Of a stretch of 64,000 bases of DNA, positions 11,775 through 23,285 are shown piece by piece (positions within the stretch are counted from its first letter, which is position 1; the number at the start of each line of letters is the position of its first letter). The stretch covers positions 806,001 to 870,000 of the forward strand of contig JAJTUP010000005.1 of the NCBI GenBank assembly GCA_021399435.1, given 5' to 3'. Position numbers and translations under genes: made by a program. Below the pieces are notes generated by a model. The model saw nothing but the letters and a program-made list of their open reading frames with translations, searched no databases and was not told where the DNA came from. This stretch comes from Diaporthe sp. PMI_573 (taxonomy: Eukaryota > Ascomycota > Sordariomycetes > Diaporthales > Diaporthaceae).

Positions 11775-13344
11775 TCACTTGGGTCGTTGGTAAGAACCGG
11801 AAGCGTAACCCGAGCCAGCAGCGCCTTGGCCCCTGGAAGCCGAGCGCAGCCTGTTATCGCAGACTGATGGTCAGCACTCTTGTCAGCATTTTCCCTCGGC
11901 CAGCGTTATGAAGCACACCAAACTCGAAGGAGGATTCCTTACAAGGAATGTAGTGGGCCTGGGCTTTAATTTTGCACTCACATCCTGTCGCTCGTGCCAA
12001 CACCACGCGAGGCGTCGGGGTTCTCGGCGATCATCTTGCGAGCACGGTTGCTCTGGATGGCAGGAGTGGCCTTGGTAGCCGCGGCGGTGTTGGCCTGTCC
12101 GGAAGCAGCACCGGCCTTGTCATCCGCCTGCTGCTCGTCCCGCTTGATCTGGGCGGCGTTCTTCTGGTACTTGTACACAGTCCAGTCGAAAACGTAGTCG
12201 TACTGGAACCCCTCACGGACAAAGAGATCACGGAAGATCTTGCGCAGGTAGCTGTAGTCGGGCTTGTCGTCGAAGCGCAGAGATCGGGTGTAGTTGAGGT
12301 AGATGGCGAACTCGTTGGGGAATCCACGGCAGAGGACCTCGGTGGGGGTGGTCATCTTCTTCTCCATGATCCTATCATACTTCTGCTTCTTGGTAGCAGC
12401 CTTGAGTCCCTGCCACGGAAGAGATCCACGGCAGAAGTACAGCATGACGTATCCGAGGGACTCCATGTCATCACGACGGGATTGCTCTGTGACACGGTCA
12501 GCGGGTTATGACCAAGAAAACGACCAGAAAAGACTCGAATACTTACCGACTCCCAGGTGAGTGTTGATGGAGGCATAACGGGCCGTTCCGGTCAAGTTCT
12601 TGTTCTCTCTGTAGGGGATGTGGAAGTGCGTCTTGGGGTCACGGTACTTCTTGGCGAGACCAAAGTCGATAACATTGACCTGGTTGCCGCGCTTGCCGAT
12701 GCCCATGAGGAAGTTGTCGGGCTTGATGTCGCGGTGAATGAAGGACTTGGCGTGGATGTACTCGATGCGGGAGATGAGCTGGTCCGCCAGCAAGAGGACT
12801 GTCTTGAGCGAGAACTTGCGGTTGCAGAAGTTGAACAGGTCCTCCAAACTGGGGCCGAGAAGGTCCAGGACCATGGCATTGTAGTCACATTCTGTTCCGA
12901 ACCAACGGACGAAAGGAATGCCAACACCGCCGGCGAGGGACTTGTAGACACGAGCCTCGTACTCCAGCTGAGGGTGCTTGGCCTTGACGCTCTCGAGCTT
13001 GATGGCAATCTCTTCTCCGGAGATGATGTTGGTGCCCAGATAAATGTCACCAAAGGATCCGGAACCGATCTTGCGGCCGATGCGGTACTTGTTACCGACT
13101 CTGAGATCCTGTGTCGAATTGAAAGTTAGCCAAGGGTTATGTTGATAGGCCGGTGTTTGAAACCAAACACGGGGCAAGGTTCAATCGGACACCACGGCTG
13201 CGTGCCTCCCACGGTGTGTCGGGCTTGGGGTTGCCAAGAGAGACGACGTCACAGCCACAGACCCGCAACTGTCTTTTTGAAAGCCCTGACCCCGTATTCG
13301 ATGGGGAGACGATGGCAGAGTAACAAACGTACCATTGTGGTCAT
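11775..13344 (-). CDS. HRR25: Casein kinase 1 (delta/epsilon, Hrr25 / CK-1a type)
   Basis: A constitutively active Ser/Thr kinase. In Neurospora the orthologue CK-1a phosphorylates the clock protein FRQ; yeast Hrr25 acts in DNA repair, ribosome maturation and traffic. Exons 13344-13333, 13108-12547, 12486-11982 and 11850-11775 join to 384 residues. Exon 1 encodes only MTTM, and exon 2 continues [20 protein letters not shown]. Visible are Lys41 (AIK), [35 protein letters not shown] (the CK1 substitute for APE), and the nuclear-signal-like segment around TKKQKYDRI. After the kinase domain comes a low-complexity Ala/Gln tail, then exon 4 encoding [12 protein letters not shown] and a stop. The upstream in-frame extension to 13177 begins with TTG inside intron 1 and is not used. 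Retention of intron 3 would end the protein 24 residues early. The gene has a long leader region upstream. Confidence 0.94.
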
Positions 13345-16300
13345 CTTGTCGGATATTGACAAAGAGCTTCCGTCCCGCGAACAGGAAGGGAGCTACTCGT
13401 TGTTGGTGATGGTAAAGGAGTCGATTTGACTCAGGATTGGCGGCTGAAAGACTATTTTCCAGGTTGACAAGTTAGAAAAATGCTCGAATGTGAGATGTAA
13501 GATAGGGTGAGGATTGACTTGATGTGAGGGCGGTGTGATGCAATCGTAAGCAGGTGCAAGGAAGAGGGTTGGTGGAGTAGTCCAGATCAGGCTATGCAGG
13601 CGTCGCACCGCAGAGTGTGCATGAATGGAATTGGGTTAGGAGGGGGGTGGCCAAGGCTGTTTGGATGCAGCACAGGACACGAGCCTTTTTGGGAAGCTTG
13701 CTTGAGGGGCAAACAATGGGCATGAGGTAGGAAGAGCCGGAACCGACGGTTGCCAGAAGCAAGTAAGCAGGGCAAGCAAGCAGGCGGACGACCTCAAGAA
13801 AGGAGAGTCGAAAGGACGGACGCCCTTGCTTTGCCTGATGCGGCTGATCGGATGCCGAAGTCAAGTCAAGTGAATGGGGTTGTGCAACGCTAGCCCTGAG
13901 GGAGGCAGCAGAGAGGAAAGGGAGGGAGGGAGGCTCATGTATTTACCTTCAGGCCGGAAAGGTAGATGGTTCGAGGCGGATGGTGACACTCGGGAGGAGT
14001 GAAGGTGAATGGAAATGGTTCGGCGGGGGGAGGGTGGTGGATGACGAAGAGGAGGCGACCGATCGGTGGTCGAGTCGGAAGGGCGCGCGTGTGTGAATGC
14101 AGACAGGATCAGGCTCAATCAAGACCGAGAGCGAGATGGAGACGGGAGACGGGAATGCAGACGACGCGGGCGGGAATGCCTCAATGCAGGAGATTAGTAG
14201 AGCTGCAAAGGAAAGGAAAAAACCTCAAAAAGGGTCTTTCCTGCTCAAATCTCCACCGTCCTTGGATGCAAGACGACAAAGTTGAGGGAAGGAAGAGAGA
14301 TGGTCAATCTGGTGGGTTGAGGAGGGAAACGGGAGAGGGAGTTACAAAAGGGAAGATGCAGGAGGAAGGGGGGCGGGCCGGTTGAGAAAAGGATTCGGTT
14401 TTAAGCGGAGCCCTCCACCAGAGAGACCAGACGGGCGGACAGTGCTGGGTGGGCAGCTTGTGGGCATGTGTGGGCTTGTGGGCTGTGCGGGCTGGATGCA
14501 GCAGGACCGCCAACTCGGTCCAGTCTGCCAGTCCAGTGCCTGGAGACAGAAAGGGGCACTGGCCAGCTGTGGGCTTCTGCCAGCTGGACATGGCAGGCCC
14601 GAAAAGGGCGTGTGCGTTCTGGCCCTGGGCTTCTGTCGGGCAGCACCAGCCAGGAGGCAGGGGGTAGGCATCAGAGGAGGGGAGGAGCCCCAAGTGCAGC
14701 AGGGTTCCAAGGTTGCAGGGCTCCAGGTCAGCTCAGGCCAGGTTGGAGGAGATCTGCTGAGCCTGAGCCAGAGCCTGAGCATGATGAGCATGAGCCTAAT
14801 ATCCTTGGAATGAGCTAAGGTTGTCAGGCCTGCTGCACCGTCTTGGCACTGTACGGGCCGTTGCCGTTAGACTCGTGCCTCGTACCTTCTGCGCCAGACT
14901 GTGGTTGTCGTCTACTTTGCCCTGGTTCGCATGGCCGCCTCCTCTCGTCTTTCCTGCACTGTCTGCCTCCTCCTTCCACCCTGGTCTTCTCGCTGCCATT
15001 TGGCGATGATGCGCAGTAACAATATCTGTCGTCGACTGCCCCTCCGCCGACCAAGCTTCCTTCCTCCTCAGCCGACGACCCGGCAGGTGCTTCCACGGCG
15101 AGAGGAAGGGAAATGAGGCCCAGGAACGAGGACGAGGCAACGGCCGCCCTGGCGACCTGGCGACCTGTCGGCCCAAAGAAGGATGGGCTGGGGCTCGTGT
15201 CTCGGGACATGACCAGCAAGGCCGACCAGGCAGACACCGGCGACTCCACGATGCTGCATTCGTTGGTTGGACTGCTGCGCACAGCAAACAGTAACAGTAG
15301 ATCCGGATTGCCTCGGTATCTGCCTGGCAGAATGGTCTCCGTCTCCCAGTGTCCGCCTCTATTTGCGGATAGTCGGTGAACCCGCCGAGGGAATCAGGTA
15401 GACACCTGCTGACCTCCGAGCCGAGCATCAAGAGCCTCGGTCCTCCTCCACAATCCTCCTACTTATTTTATCCCCTCCGTGGCACAGCATGCATGGCGTG
15501 GCGTGGTGCGGCGTGGCGTGGGCATGACAACCGACAATGGGCGGGCAATGCCCATTCTTGGTCCATGACCTGGATGAACTGACGGATCCGTCGTCTCGTC
15601 ACACTCCGTCACAGCTTCCGGCAGCTTTGCTTGACATTTGGCTCATTTCCGGCTGGCATTGGGTCCATCTCTCGCTTCACGGCAACAGCGTCCGCCCTTG
15701 TTTCCGTTCGGTGCCCCGTCCGGGCCTTCTGGATTGTGGCCAGACTCACCTCACAATTTTCGCCGTCATGTCCGGGATGGGCTGCTTGCTGTCCTTGTTG
15801 CCTGTCCTATTTGCATCAAGATTCATCACCAATGCTACCGTGCCTCACTCCTGCAGGGGGCCTCTCCACTTCCTCGCTGCCTCGCTCTCAGTCCTCCTCC
15901 TGCTACTCAGTACGGAGTACTCTCTCCCCAGGTTGCCTGCCTGCCGGCCAAACCAGCACATCGGGTCAACTCTCCAGACTAGACCAGCCAGCCAGCGAGC
16001 CAGCCAGAGCTCCAACACCCAGAACAAGGTGGGCAACCAGACCGCCTTGTCCCGCCTATCACAGCCTCGTCCGAAGCCGCCCATCCCCGATCGGCGCTTA
16101 CCCAGGAGGTCTCGCCAACTCTGGACCTTTTGATCGGCCGTATCACCACCGCCCTCAGGCCTCTCCAATTGTTAACGGCCCGCCATCATCGGACGGTCGT
16201 GTGCCTAGCTTGCCCGGGCGTCTCGGCGGCGCGTGGTTGGTGATTATTATGGTCAACCAAGGTGCACAAGCTCGCCCATGCTATAATTAACCTTCGGTAT

Positions 16301-19113
16301 GTTGGTGACAAAGATAGGTAAGCTGTCGGCACGCACCGCAACCCACGCCAGTCCCGGCCGCTTTTCCATCCCACATCACGTTTTGGTAAGCAATGCGGGC
16401 GGCAGGTAGTCAGGTCAGTCTATGCCATTAGGCATTGGGCATTGGCACACTGGCACTGGCATGACGGACTGTCATGCAACCAATCTCGGCCTTGCTGATC
16501 CGCCCACATACTCCCCAGAGGAAGGTGATGCGATCTACAGCCTGGTCATCTGCGGTCCTGCAGTCTCAGTCCTCCACTGCACCCGCTCTGCCGCTCCGCG
16601 CTGCACTTGGCTTGCAACCAGTCTGCCAGTCCTGCCAGTCAAGCAAGATTAGATCCCCCCGCGTAACCACAAACTAGGCCACCATTCCTGTAGCCTGCGA
16701 GTGTATTATGCCATGATTCGTGGTGCTCCCGCTACATTTGTCACGTTGGCGATCACCCGTGCTCCCTCCAAGGCCCACCATCAGCTAACTGGTAGCGTCC
16801 ATCTCTTAATCCCGTGTGCTATGACGGCACTTCGATGTCACTCCAGCGTCAAGACGAACCCGTCACGCCCAGCGACGGAGACTACGGATCAGTACGCCCA
16901 TCTTATCACGCCCGGCATCGTATCTCAGAGGGGGAGAAGGGCTGACTCGAGGCTCCAGGCTTGTTTCGCCCCTTTCAGCAATTCAGTTTTGTCGGTGCCC
17001 AAAGCCAAAACCTGCTTACACAGTATTATGTAGGTGTGACTGTCGTGGAACAACCATTTTGCCAGCTTTGGCCCGCCAATACCGCGCAGCCAACCCTTGG
17101 TGGGCGCTGCTGGTTTCCCCCGCGTCCCGAAGACCCCATTGACGCCCAACGCCGATACCACTAAAACAAAGGACGGGATGTTCCCTCTAGCCACAGGCTG
17201 ACGGGTTCGTACAAAGGACGGGATTATACCTGCCGGCTGTCGGCATAACCCAACTGGAGAGGGATGGAGCTGCCTTGTCTCATCTCAAGACGGACTGCTG
17301 CTTGCTTGCATGACTGTTCAAAAACCGGGCCCTTCCATTTCGTAACCACCAGCGTGGGCGGCGCCACGCATTTGGTACAGTAAGCCCGAGTGCTTAATAT
17401 GAATAGGCGGGGTGTCACCGCAATTGCTTTCATGATTAAAAACGGCCTCGGTTCCCGGGTCCCTACACACCCCTTGTATCTGCGCCACGCGAGGGGTTGG
17501 GTGTCTAGTAATCAGCCATCAGTCTCGTGACAGTGCAAAGGCGAGACAAGTGAGAGCTGAGAGCTGGAGGGGGTGGCTGTTTTGGCTTACTCCTGTTTCT
17601 GGTTCTGTCTTTCTGACGTCGGACAGAATGCGGAAGCGCCAAGACACGGCCCTCGGTTCGAGCTACCCTGCATCCCGTCCAAACCTGAATTCTTCATCGG
17701 ATTTAGCCCCCTCTCCTTTTTCTCTCGCTTTCGACATGCCTGTTGAACGTTTATAACTCCGATGTCTATGCAGTGCTCGAAATGCGACACCGACTACTCC
17801 TGGATCAATCATGGTGGAGATGAGAATGCACACGTAACGCGTTCGGAATTTGTCAGGGGCAGCCCTATCATGGTCACTGCGGCAGGTTTGAGAGCTACGG
17901 GCAGCTGGTTTTTCGACTTGTGTACTGCTGTACGACTACCGACTATCATCCGAAGAGAGAAGTTCGGCAAGCTCGACGGAGGTGATGGATTGTTCGCCCC
18001 GGAATGCTGGACATGTCTGTCTGGGAAAGGTGGGACTGAGACATAGTCTACGACGAGCAGACCTCGAGACTCCGCAGTGTTGCAAGCATGGGGCTGTCTT
18101 CATGGTCATCTCAGCGTACTGGCTGGGCCGGTATTGAATGCGGTTGCATGTGGCATTGGACATGCCCATGAGCAGCTTCGGGAAGGCCAAGCGGTCGTCA
18201 CGGTGCTCCAAGCGGAGCGTGAGCACGAGGTTGGGCTTCCATCGCTATGTCGGTTGTTACACGGTCTTGAAATTGAGGTCCCAGCTGCTGCGTCTCGTGT
18301 GACCTGGCCCTATCGCGGCTATGCTTGATCAACGAGCCTGTGGTAACTTGGTCGTAAAGCCGCGAAAAGGACGAGCACTACGCCTCATCGGTTGGTGGGC
18401 CACTCTCAGAACAAAAGGACTGCGGCGGATGACACCATTCGTGGTGGCGTTGGGCATGTCTGTCTGGGCTGACCAGTCCCAAGACTCGATGCTTGAAGTT
18501 TGGCCATAAGAAACGTGCAGACTTCGGCATAGAAGCAGAGGATGCGATATGAGGAGCACGCTACTCCTTTCCAATCGTTGCCTGTGCCAGCAGCTAGGAC
18601 TGTCCGGTCGCCCAAGTGGGACGCGCTCGCAGTTGAGCTTGTTCGGAGACTGTTGTTGGAGACTGAAAGTCGTCCGGCGGTGGACCATTCAAATCGAAAG
18701 TCCGTCTGAAAGAGCTGTGGTCGAATGCGGTCACGTATCTGGTGAAGCCCAGAAAGCGCGGACAACACAATGCCAAAATTGGCCCATTCCCACACGCCCC
18801 GAAACAGAGCGTGTGATGATCACAGGTGTAGGTCCACCTGGCTACCTGTTGACGTACTTACGAAGGCACCTCTCATAGTTTGGACTTTTATAGCGGCGCC
18901 TTGCGAGCGGTTTGGTAGTCCGGTCCTCACCAGCAGAGATAGCCGAAGGCTAGCAGATTTAATTCAAGGGAATGAGAAGAGTTGCATTTTTTCCAACTGC
19001 TGAACATCCTGAATTCAGACATATCCCAGTTCCTGATTTGGCCTCTCATTGACCTTTTGAAACCATGCACACAAAGATCATCACGCTGAACCTGCAATGC
19101 AGCCAACGCGACA
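13345..19113. other. Long gene-poor interval upstream of CK1
   Basis: Nearly 6 kb. The first 1-1.5 kb probably holds the leader and promoter of the CK1 gene. Several moderately long open frames (for example 15631-16290 on plus and 18406-18795 on minus) are Ser/Pro/Arg-rich, overlap one another in other frames, and lack motifs. A GGCGT-type short repeat lies at 15494-15521. Nothing else is supportable. Confidence 0.5.
15494..15521. repeat. Short GGCGT-type tandem repeat
   Basis: Five to six imperfect copies of a GGCGT or GGTGC pentamer in an otherwise gene-free stretch. Simple-sequence repeat without visible function. Confidence 0.6.
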
Positions 19114-20643
19114 ATGACAAGGATAAACTCCAGGATCAAGCGAACTTGCGCTGCCGCGTGCCTCTTCTGGATCGCAGTGGCCTGCGCACCCGCAGGAAAA
19201 GGAGTGCTTGGGTATGTGGTGGGTCGTGTGCACCAGGCCTTCTGGTGCGCCGCCATCGAACTCGCGGTCCTGGCGCCCATACACACAATTACATACCTCA
19301 GCGAGCGGGTACGAGCACCGCGAATATTCGAGCGTCTTTCCAACTTCGTCATCGGCCCCCTCTGGGTAGAGTTCGCCTGCTCGAGCATTGCGCAGTGGCT
19401 ACAGCTCTTGGTGGTCCAAGGGTCCTCCTCCCCTTTCCCGGCTGGTCCGCCGACCGCCCTCGACCTATGGGGACTGCATATCAATGGCGCTATGTACCAG
19501 GGCATTGCGTTCCTCTGCATCATCCAGATCGTATACGACATGAACGCTCTTCTGAGGCAGCTCCAGGAGGAGGTGGAGCTCCTCGCCGACGACTGTTTGA
19601 CAAAAATACAGCCGTTGTTCGACGACTCCGAATACTTCATGTATGCCATTTTCGAGAGACTAATCTACGTCTATCTGGCAGCGCAGGGCCTGCTTATTGG
19701 TTTTACAGTCCATATGTTCACCACCATGGCCATGTACCTGCTGCGCATGGCGGTCGGGATGTGGGTGACGGGCTTTGTCAATGCTTTTAATACACTCCCG
19801 GTTTGGCAGTTCTGCATTTTCACTGAGTGGGCAATTTACATCCTCGTTATCATCATCAGGCACGTTCTCGCAGTTGACAACGAGGCCCTCGCCGAGGAGC
19901 AGGCCCGCCTGGACAGACGGACCAGGCAAGTATTATTCGTAGGCTATAACGCGGCCGTCGCTGAGGGGGAGGCTCGCCTGCTCAGACGGCTCGACGAAGT
20001 AGTCGATGCCCTAGCTGGAGGGGATACCCCCCGCCAGCAGAGGGCCCGCCTGGTCAGACAGCTCAGGGAAATACTCACGGAGGCCCGCCAGCTCAGACAG
20101 CTCAGGCAGGGACGGCCGCCATCCCAGGCCAGGCGCCGCCGCCGACGGCCCGCTCTCTACGACACCACCGTGGATGAGGTTCTGAACAGGGCGGTAGGCT
20201 TGTCCGCCGGGGCCGTGGTCCAAGGCATCAAGCTGCTGGTTCCGCGGTTCTCGCGGTACACCATGCGGAACACGCGTTCTCTCCACCCGGAGTTCGCGGC
20301 GCTGTGGTCCGAAGAGGAGCGCGCCCACTTCTACGCCGACGCGCTGGCTGGGGACCGGGCGTCGTCGGCGCTCGGTGCGGTCTTGGTGAAGCAGGGGGCG
20401 CTCCGCCGCGCCGACTACGAAGACCTGTGGCGGAGGGCCGGCCTCGCTATGGGTTTTGTGCTTGGGGGTGATGAGGCTGCTGTTGGCGTCTCCGGGGGCG
20501 GGATGGCATCCGGCATGGTGTTGGTCTTGGGCAAGATCGCGGGTGGTCTTGTTTGTGGGCTGGAGTTGGCTTTGGGCTTCTATGTGATTGTTGGTGGGAT
20601 TGTTATGATATATCCTGTGACAACAAGGCGAGCCCGTTCCTAG
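19114..20643 (+). CDS. Unrecognised multipass membrane protein, 509 residues
   Basis: A single uninterrupted frame of 509 residues that I cannot assign to a family. Hydrophobic, helix-length segments lie near residues 10-25, 38-60, 77-95, 128-145, 180-225 (two or three helices), 235-255, and in a long glycine-rich C-terminal region (about 440-500). Between them is a cytosol-like charged region (about 260-345), where a motif of the form ARL-x-R-x-L-x-E recurs about four times and ends in a run of six arginines. At DNA level these units (near 19898, 19971, 20046 and 20083) still resemble one another, so they look like recent internal duplications. The frame is intronless, isolated in a gene-poor region, and richer in G and C than its flanks. 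Size, membrane character and coherent composition argue that it is real. It may be lineage-specific. An earlier start or upstream exon is possible. Confidence 0.6.
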   Translation: MTRINSRIKRTCAAACLFWIAVACAPAGKGVLGYVVGRVHQAFWCAAIELAVLAPIHTITYLSERVRAPRIFERLSNFVIGPLWVEFACSSIAQWLQLLVVQGSSSPFPAGPPTALDLWGLHINGAMYQGIAFLCIIQIVYDMNALLRQLQEEVELLADDCLTKIQPLFDDSEYFMYAIFERLIYVYLAAQGLLIGFTVHMFTTMAMYLLRMAVGMWVTGFVNAFNTLPVWQFCIFTEWAIYILVIIIRHVLAVDNEALAEEQARLDRRTRQVLFVGYNAAVAEGEARLLRRLDEVVDALAGGDTPRQQRARLVRQLREILTEARQLRQLRQGRPPSQARRRRRRPALYDTTVDEVLNRAVGLSAGAVVQGIKLLVPRFSRYTMRNTRSLHPEFAALWSEEERAHFYADALAGDRASSALGAVLVKQGALRRADYEDLWRRAGLAMGFVLGGDEAAVGVSGGGMASGMVLVLGKIAGGLVCGLELALGFYVIVGGIVMIYPVTTRRARS

Positions 20644-23285
20644 CCACGCGAACAAAAGCTGGCAATGTTTATATGTTTTTTAACGTGTCCGAAGACGTGT
20701 TTTACAAACATCGATGGCGATTGAGGACTGCCACTTCCAGAATTTCGATTCCGCCTAGGCCATCGTGGAGGAGTTCATCAATCACACCTATGTTAAGCTG
20801 GAGCTCATTCTACATATCTGGGAGTCAGGAGTTACAGGGCATTCAAATATTAATTTGACGTGGTTTGAATGAAGTAGCACATGTTAGAAACGGGAGAGGA
20901 TCATTTTCAACATCTCATCGATTTTGCACCGCTATAGGTGACTTCAGAGAACCCTTAGGAATAATACATTGTAGCGACTTATTTACGTTTATGAATCCGT
21001 GGACCTGGAAATTAACCTCGTGGCTCACAGACGCACATTCCAATAGTTCTCTGTTCATGCTTGATGTTCTTCATGGCCACACCTTAACACCTATTTTGTA
21101 TGACCTACGAAGGTCAAATGAATCCCAGTACGCAACTCTTCTCTGACCTCGAGACTCAAAAACTCCTTTTCCAATCACATGGTTCTTCCAAATATCAAAT
21201 TCGTACTCAGATATGGCAGTGAGGGGATTTTGAACTTGTTCGTGGGATATAGAGAATACAAAGTCTAGATTCCTGTTCTCAGAAAGCAGGATGTACTTTG
21301 AAACTGCAGAAGAACCTCTGATGCTGGGCTCGAACGGTGATGTCTATCCCGCACTTGTGATGTGCTTGTGATATGGACTATTTGTATGGACTATTTCTAT
21401 TCTTTGAGTTCCTCTACTAAGCCGGAACGGCAATGAGTGTCCTATAAGGACAAGGAACAATGTATCTTAAAAGATGATTACAGTGAGATTGGCTATGCAA
21501 GGCTTCAGACAGTGACTTCCCAATCTTCTGCAAACCAGTGTTTCCTCAGAAGCTACTATTTTGCACTGTGTGCTTGTGATATTCAGGGAACATTTGAAGC
21601 GGATCAGCCATTGACACCTGTTTTGCTCATTCATCGCACGACCAGCTCAGTCATCAGAAAATGTGAGGCCCATACTTATAGCATGGATGGTGTTGGCGTG
21701 TCACTGTGGGCTGGGTCCCTCATCTACTTCACTCTGTCACACTGATTCCCTGCTACTCAAGACGTGAGTCCAAACATGATCAAATACACGGTGGTCTTGC
21801 CAATCTGATTGAACGGGGTTGAAATCGTGGAGTGAGAGGTCCGGGTGGCGTGCGGCAATAAGCTATCCCGGAGGATTGCTTCCCAACCCATGTGGCTCTT
21901 CGTGCTTGGTACCAGACGATAGGGCAGGACGACTCAACAGCAGTTCCGGGCTTCCCGTTGATGAACAGACATCTTGGCCACCCTGGGCCGACGCCCGGAG
22001 AACGCGGAGTTTATACGGCTCCGCGAGCAATAAGGCCCTTTGGGATTCGTCTACAAGGAATTGAGTACCGGTAGCCAACCAATTACATGATTGGTGAGTT
22101 GGCATGGACCAGTATTGGCATCGGATTGATGTTTTCATTGCTGGTAGCGGCTGGACGTAGACTAGATTGCCCAAGGGAGATCGACATGTTCCGTGTTTCT
22201 GGGCGGCAGCCGGAATAGAGGCCCCTGTCGAGTCATCCCTGGCGATCGCAGGGCTCGGTGCCCTTGCAAAGCCCTTGCAAAGATGGCATTGTCCGAGTCG
22301 GGAGGAGAAGCCCTGTCCGTATTTGGAACCAGACAACACGTGCCACAGGGATGGAAAGCAATTCTGGTCTCAAAACGGTGTCCTGGTGATCACGGGGAGG
22401 GCAGAGCCGAGGCAGCAAGGGGCGAATGCGACGACTCGATGGAACCGAGAGTGTGGCTGACGGGGGGTTGCGTAAGGCCCGTCCTAAGTATGGCCACAGT
22501 ACGGATAGAGCATACTCCTCCTGCCTGAGGCATCAATGAAACTGGCCTTCCCAGCTGCCAGCCGCCCCAGCCCGTGTCCAGGCCAGGTCCCTCCCCCCCA
22601 TTCTGCTGAGGACCAAGGCAAACACCACGTTTCTCGCATTTGAGTGAGGCAAACGTGCGTTCATCTAATCTGCCACCACCAACGAAATCCGGGTCCCCAT
22701 TTTCCTTCAATTCTACCACTCCCACTCTTGATATCGACGGCCAGTTCCCAAACATAGCACGTCTCCACAAACGACATTGTAATACCACAGACCAAACCAG
22801 ACCAGACCAGACCAGACCCAGGCCTCTCCCCACGGAACTAGAACCTGGAAACGTAACAGCCTTTTTTTAATACGAGATCCGTTCTTTGCGACCCACAGAC
22901 CTCAAGCTGCGCACCGCGACCCGCGACCTGTGACCACCGACTCGACAGCTCATCCGCCCCAGCGGCTTATCACAATCAATCCCACTCGTCCACGGCCCGC
23001 CTAGACCCTCAAATCTCCTATCGCTCAAGATACCCTGATAAACCTGGAAGCCTGATCTCGTCATCGAGACCGACCACTCACGGCCAATCCACTCCCAACA
23101 CCCGAAACAAAGACTTGCTCCCCATCGCTTTTTTCCATCGAGACGGACTGCTGTGCAGATCGCATCACCTGGAACCCGAATCGCTACGCTTCGTTCGCCC
23201 AACGAGACAACACACGCTCCCTCGAGACTGATTTCCTTGCCGTTCCTACTCGACGACCTACACGACCAATTAATACACCGCAGTC
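20644..23285. other. Gene-free interval upstream of SED5
   Basis: About 2.6 kb without a supportable gene. The part from 20.7 to 21.8 kb is visibly richer in A and T than the surroundings. A CCAGA pentamer repeat lies at 22789-22818. The last 450 bp are cytosine-rich and probably form the promoter and leader of the SED5 gene. Confidence 0.5.
22789..22818. repeat. (CCAGA) pentamer repeat upstream of SED5
   Basis: About five copies of ACCAG, roughly 470 bp upstream of the SED5 start. The same pentamer type recurs at 32979-33013 and, in degenerate form, at 61591-61624. Confidence 0.75.

Noticed and set aside
13109..13177. N-terminal extension of casein kinase 1 read through intron 1
   Set aside because: The extension begins with TTG, not ATG, and the spliced form gives the conserved [12 protein letters not shown] start.
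15631..16290. 219-codon plus-strand frame in the gap upstream of CK1
   Set aside because: Low-complexity Ser/Pro/Arg composition, overlapped by equally long frames in the other phases, no motif or codon pattern.
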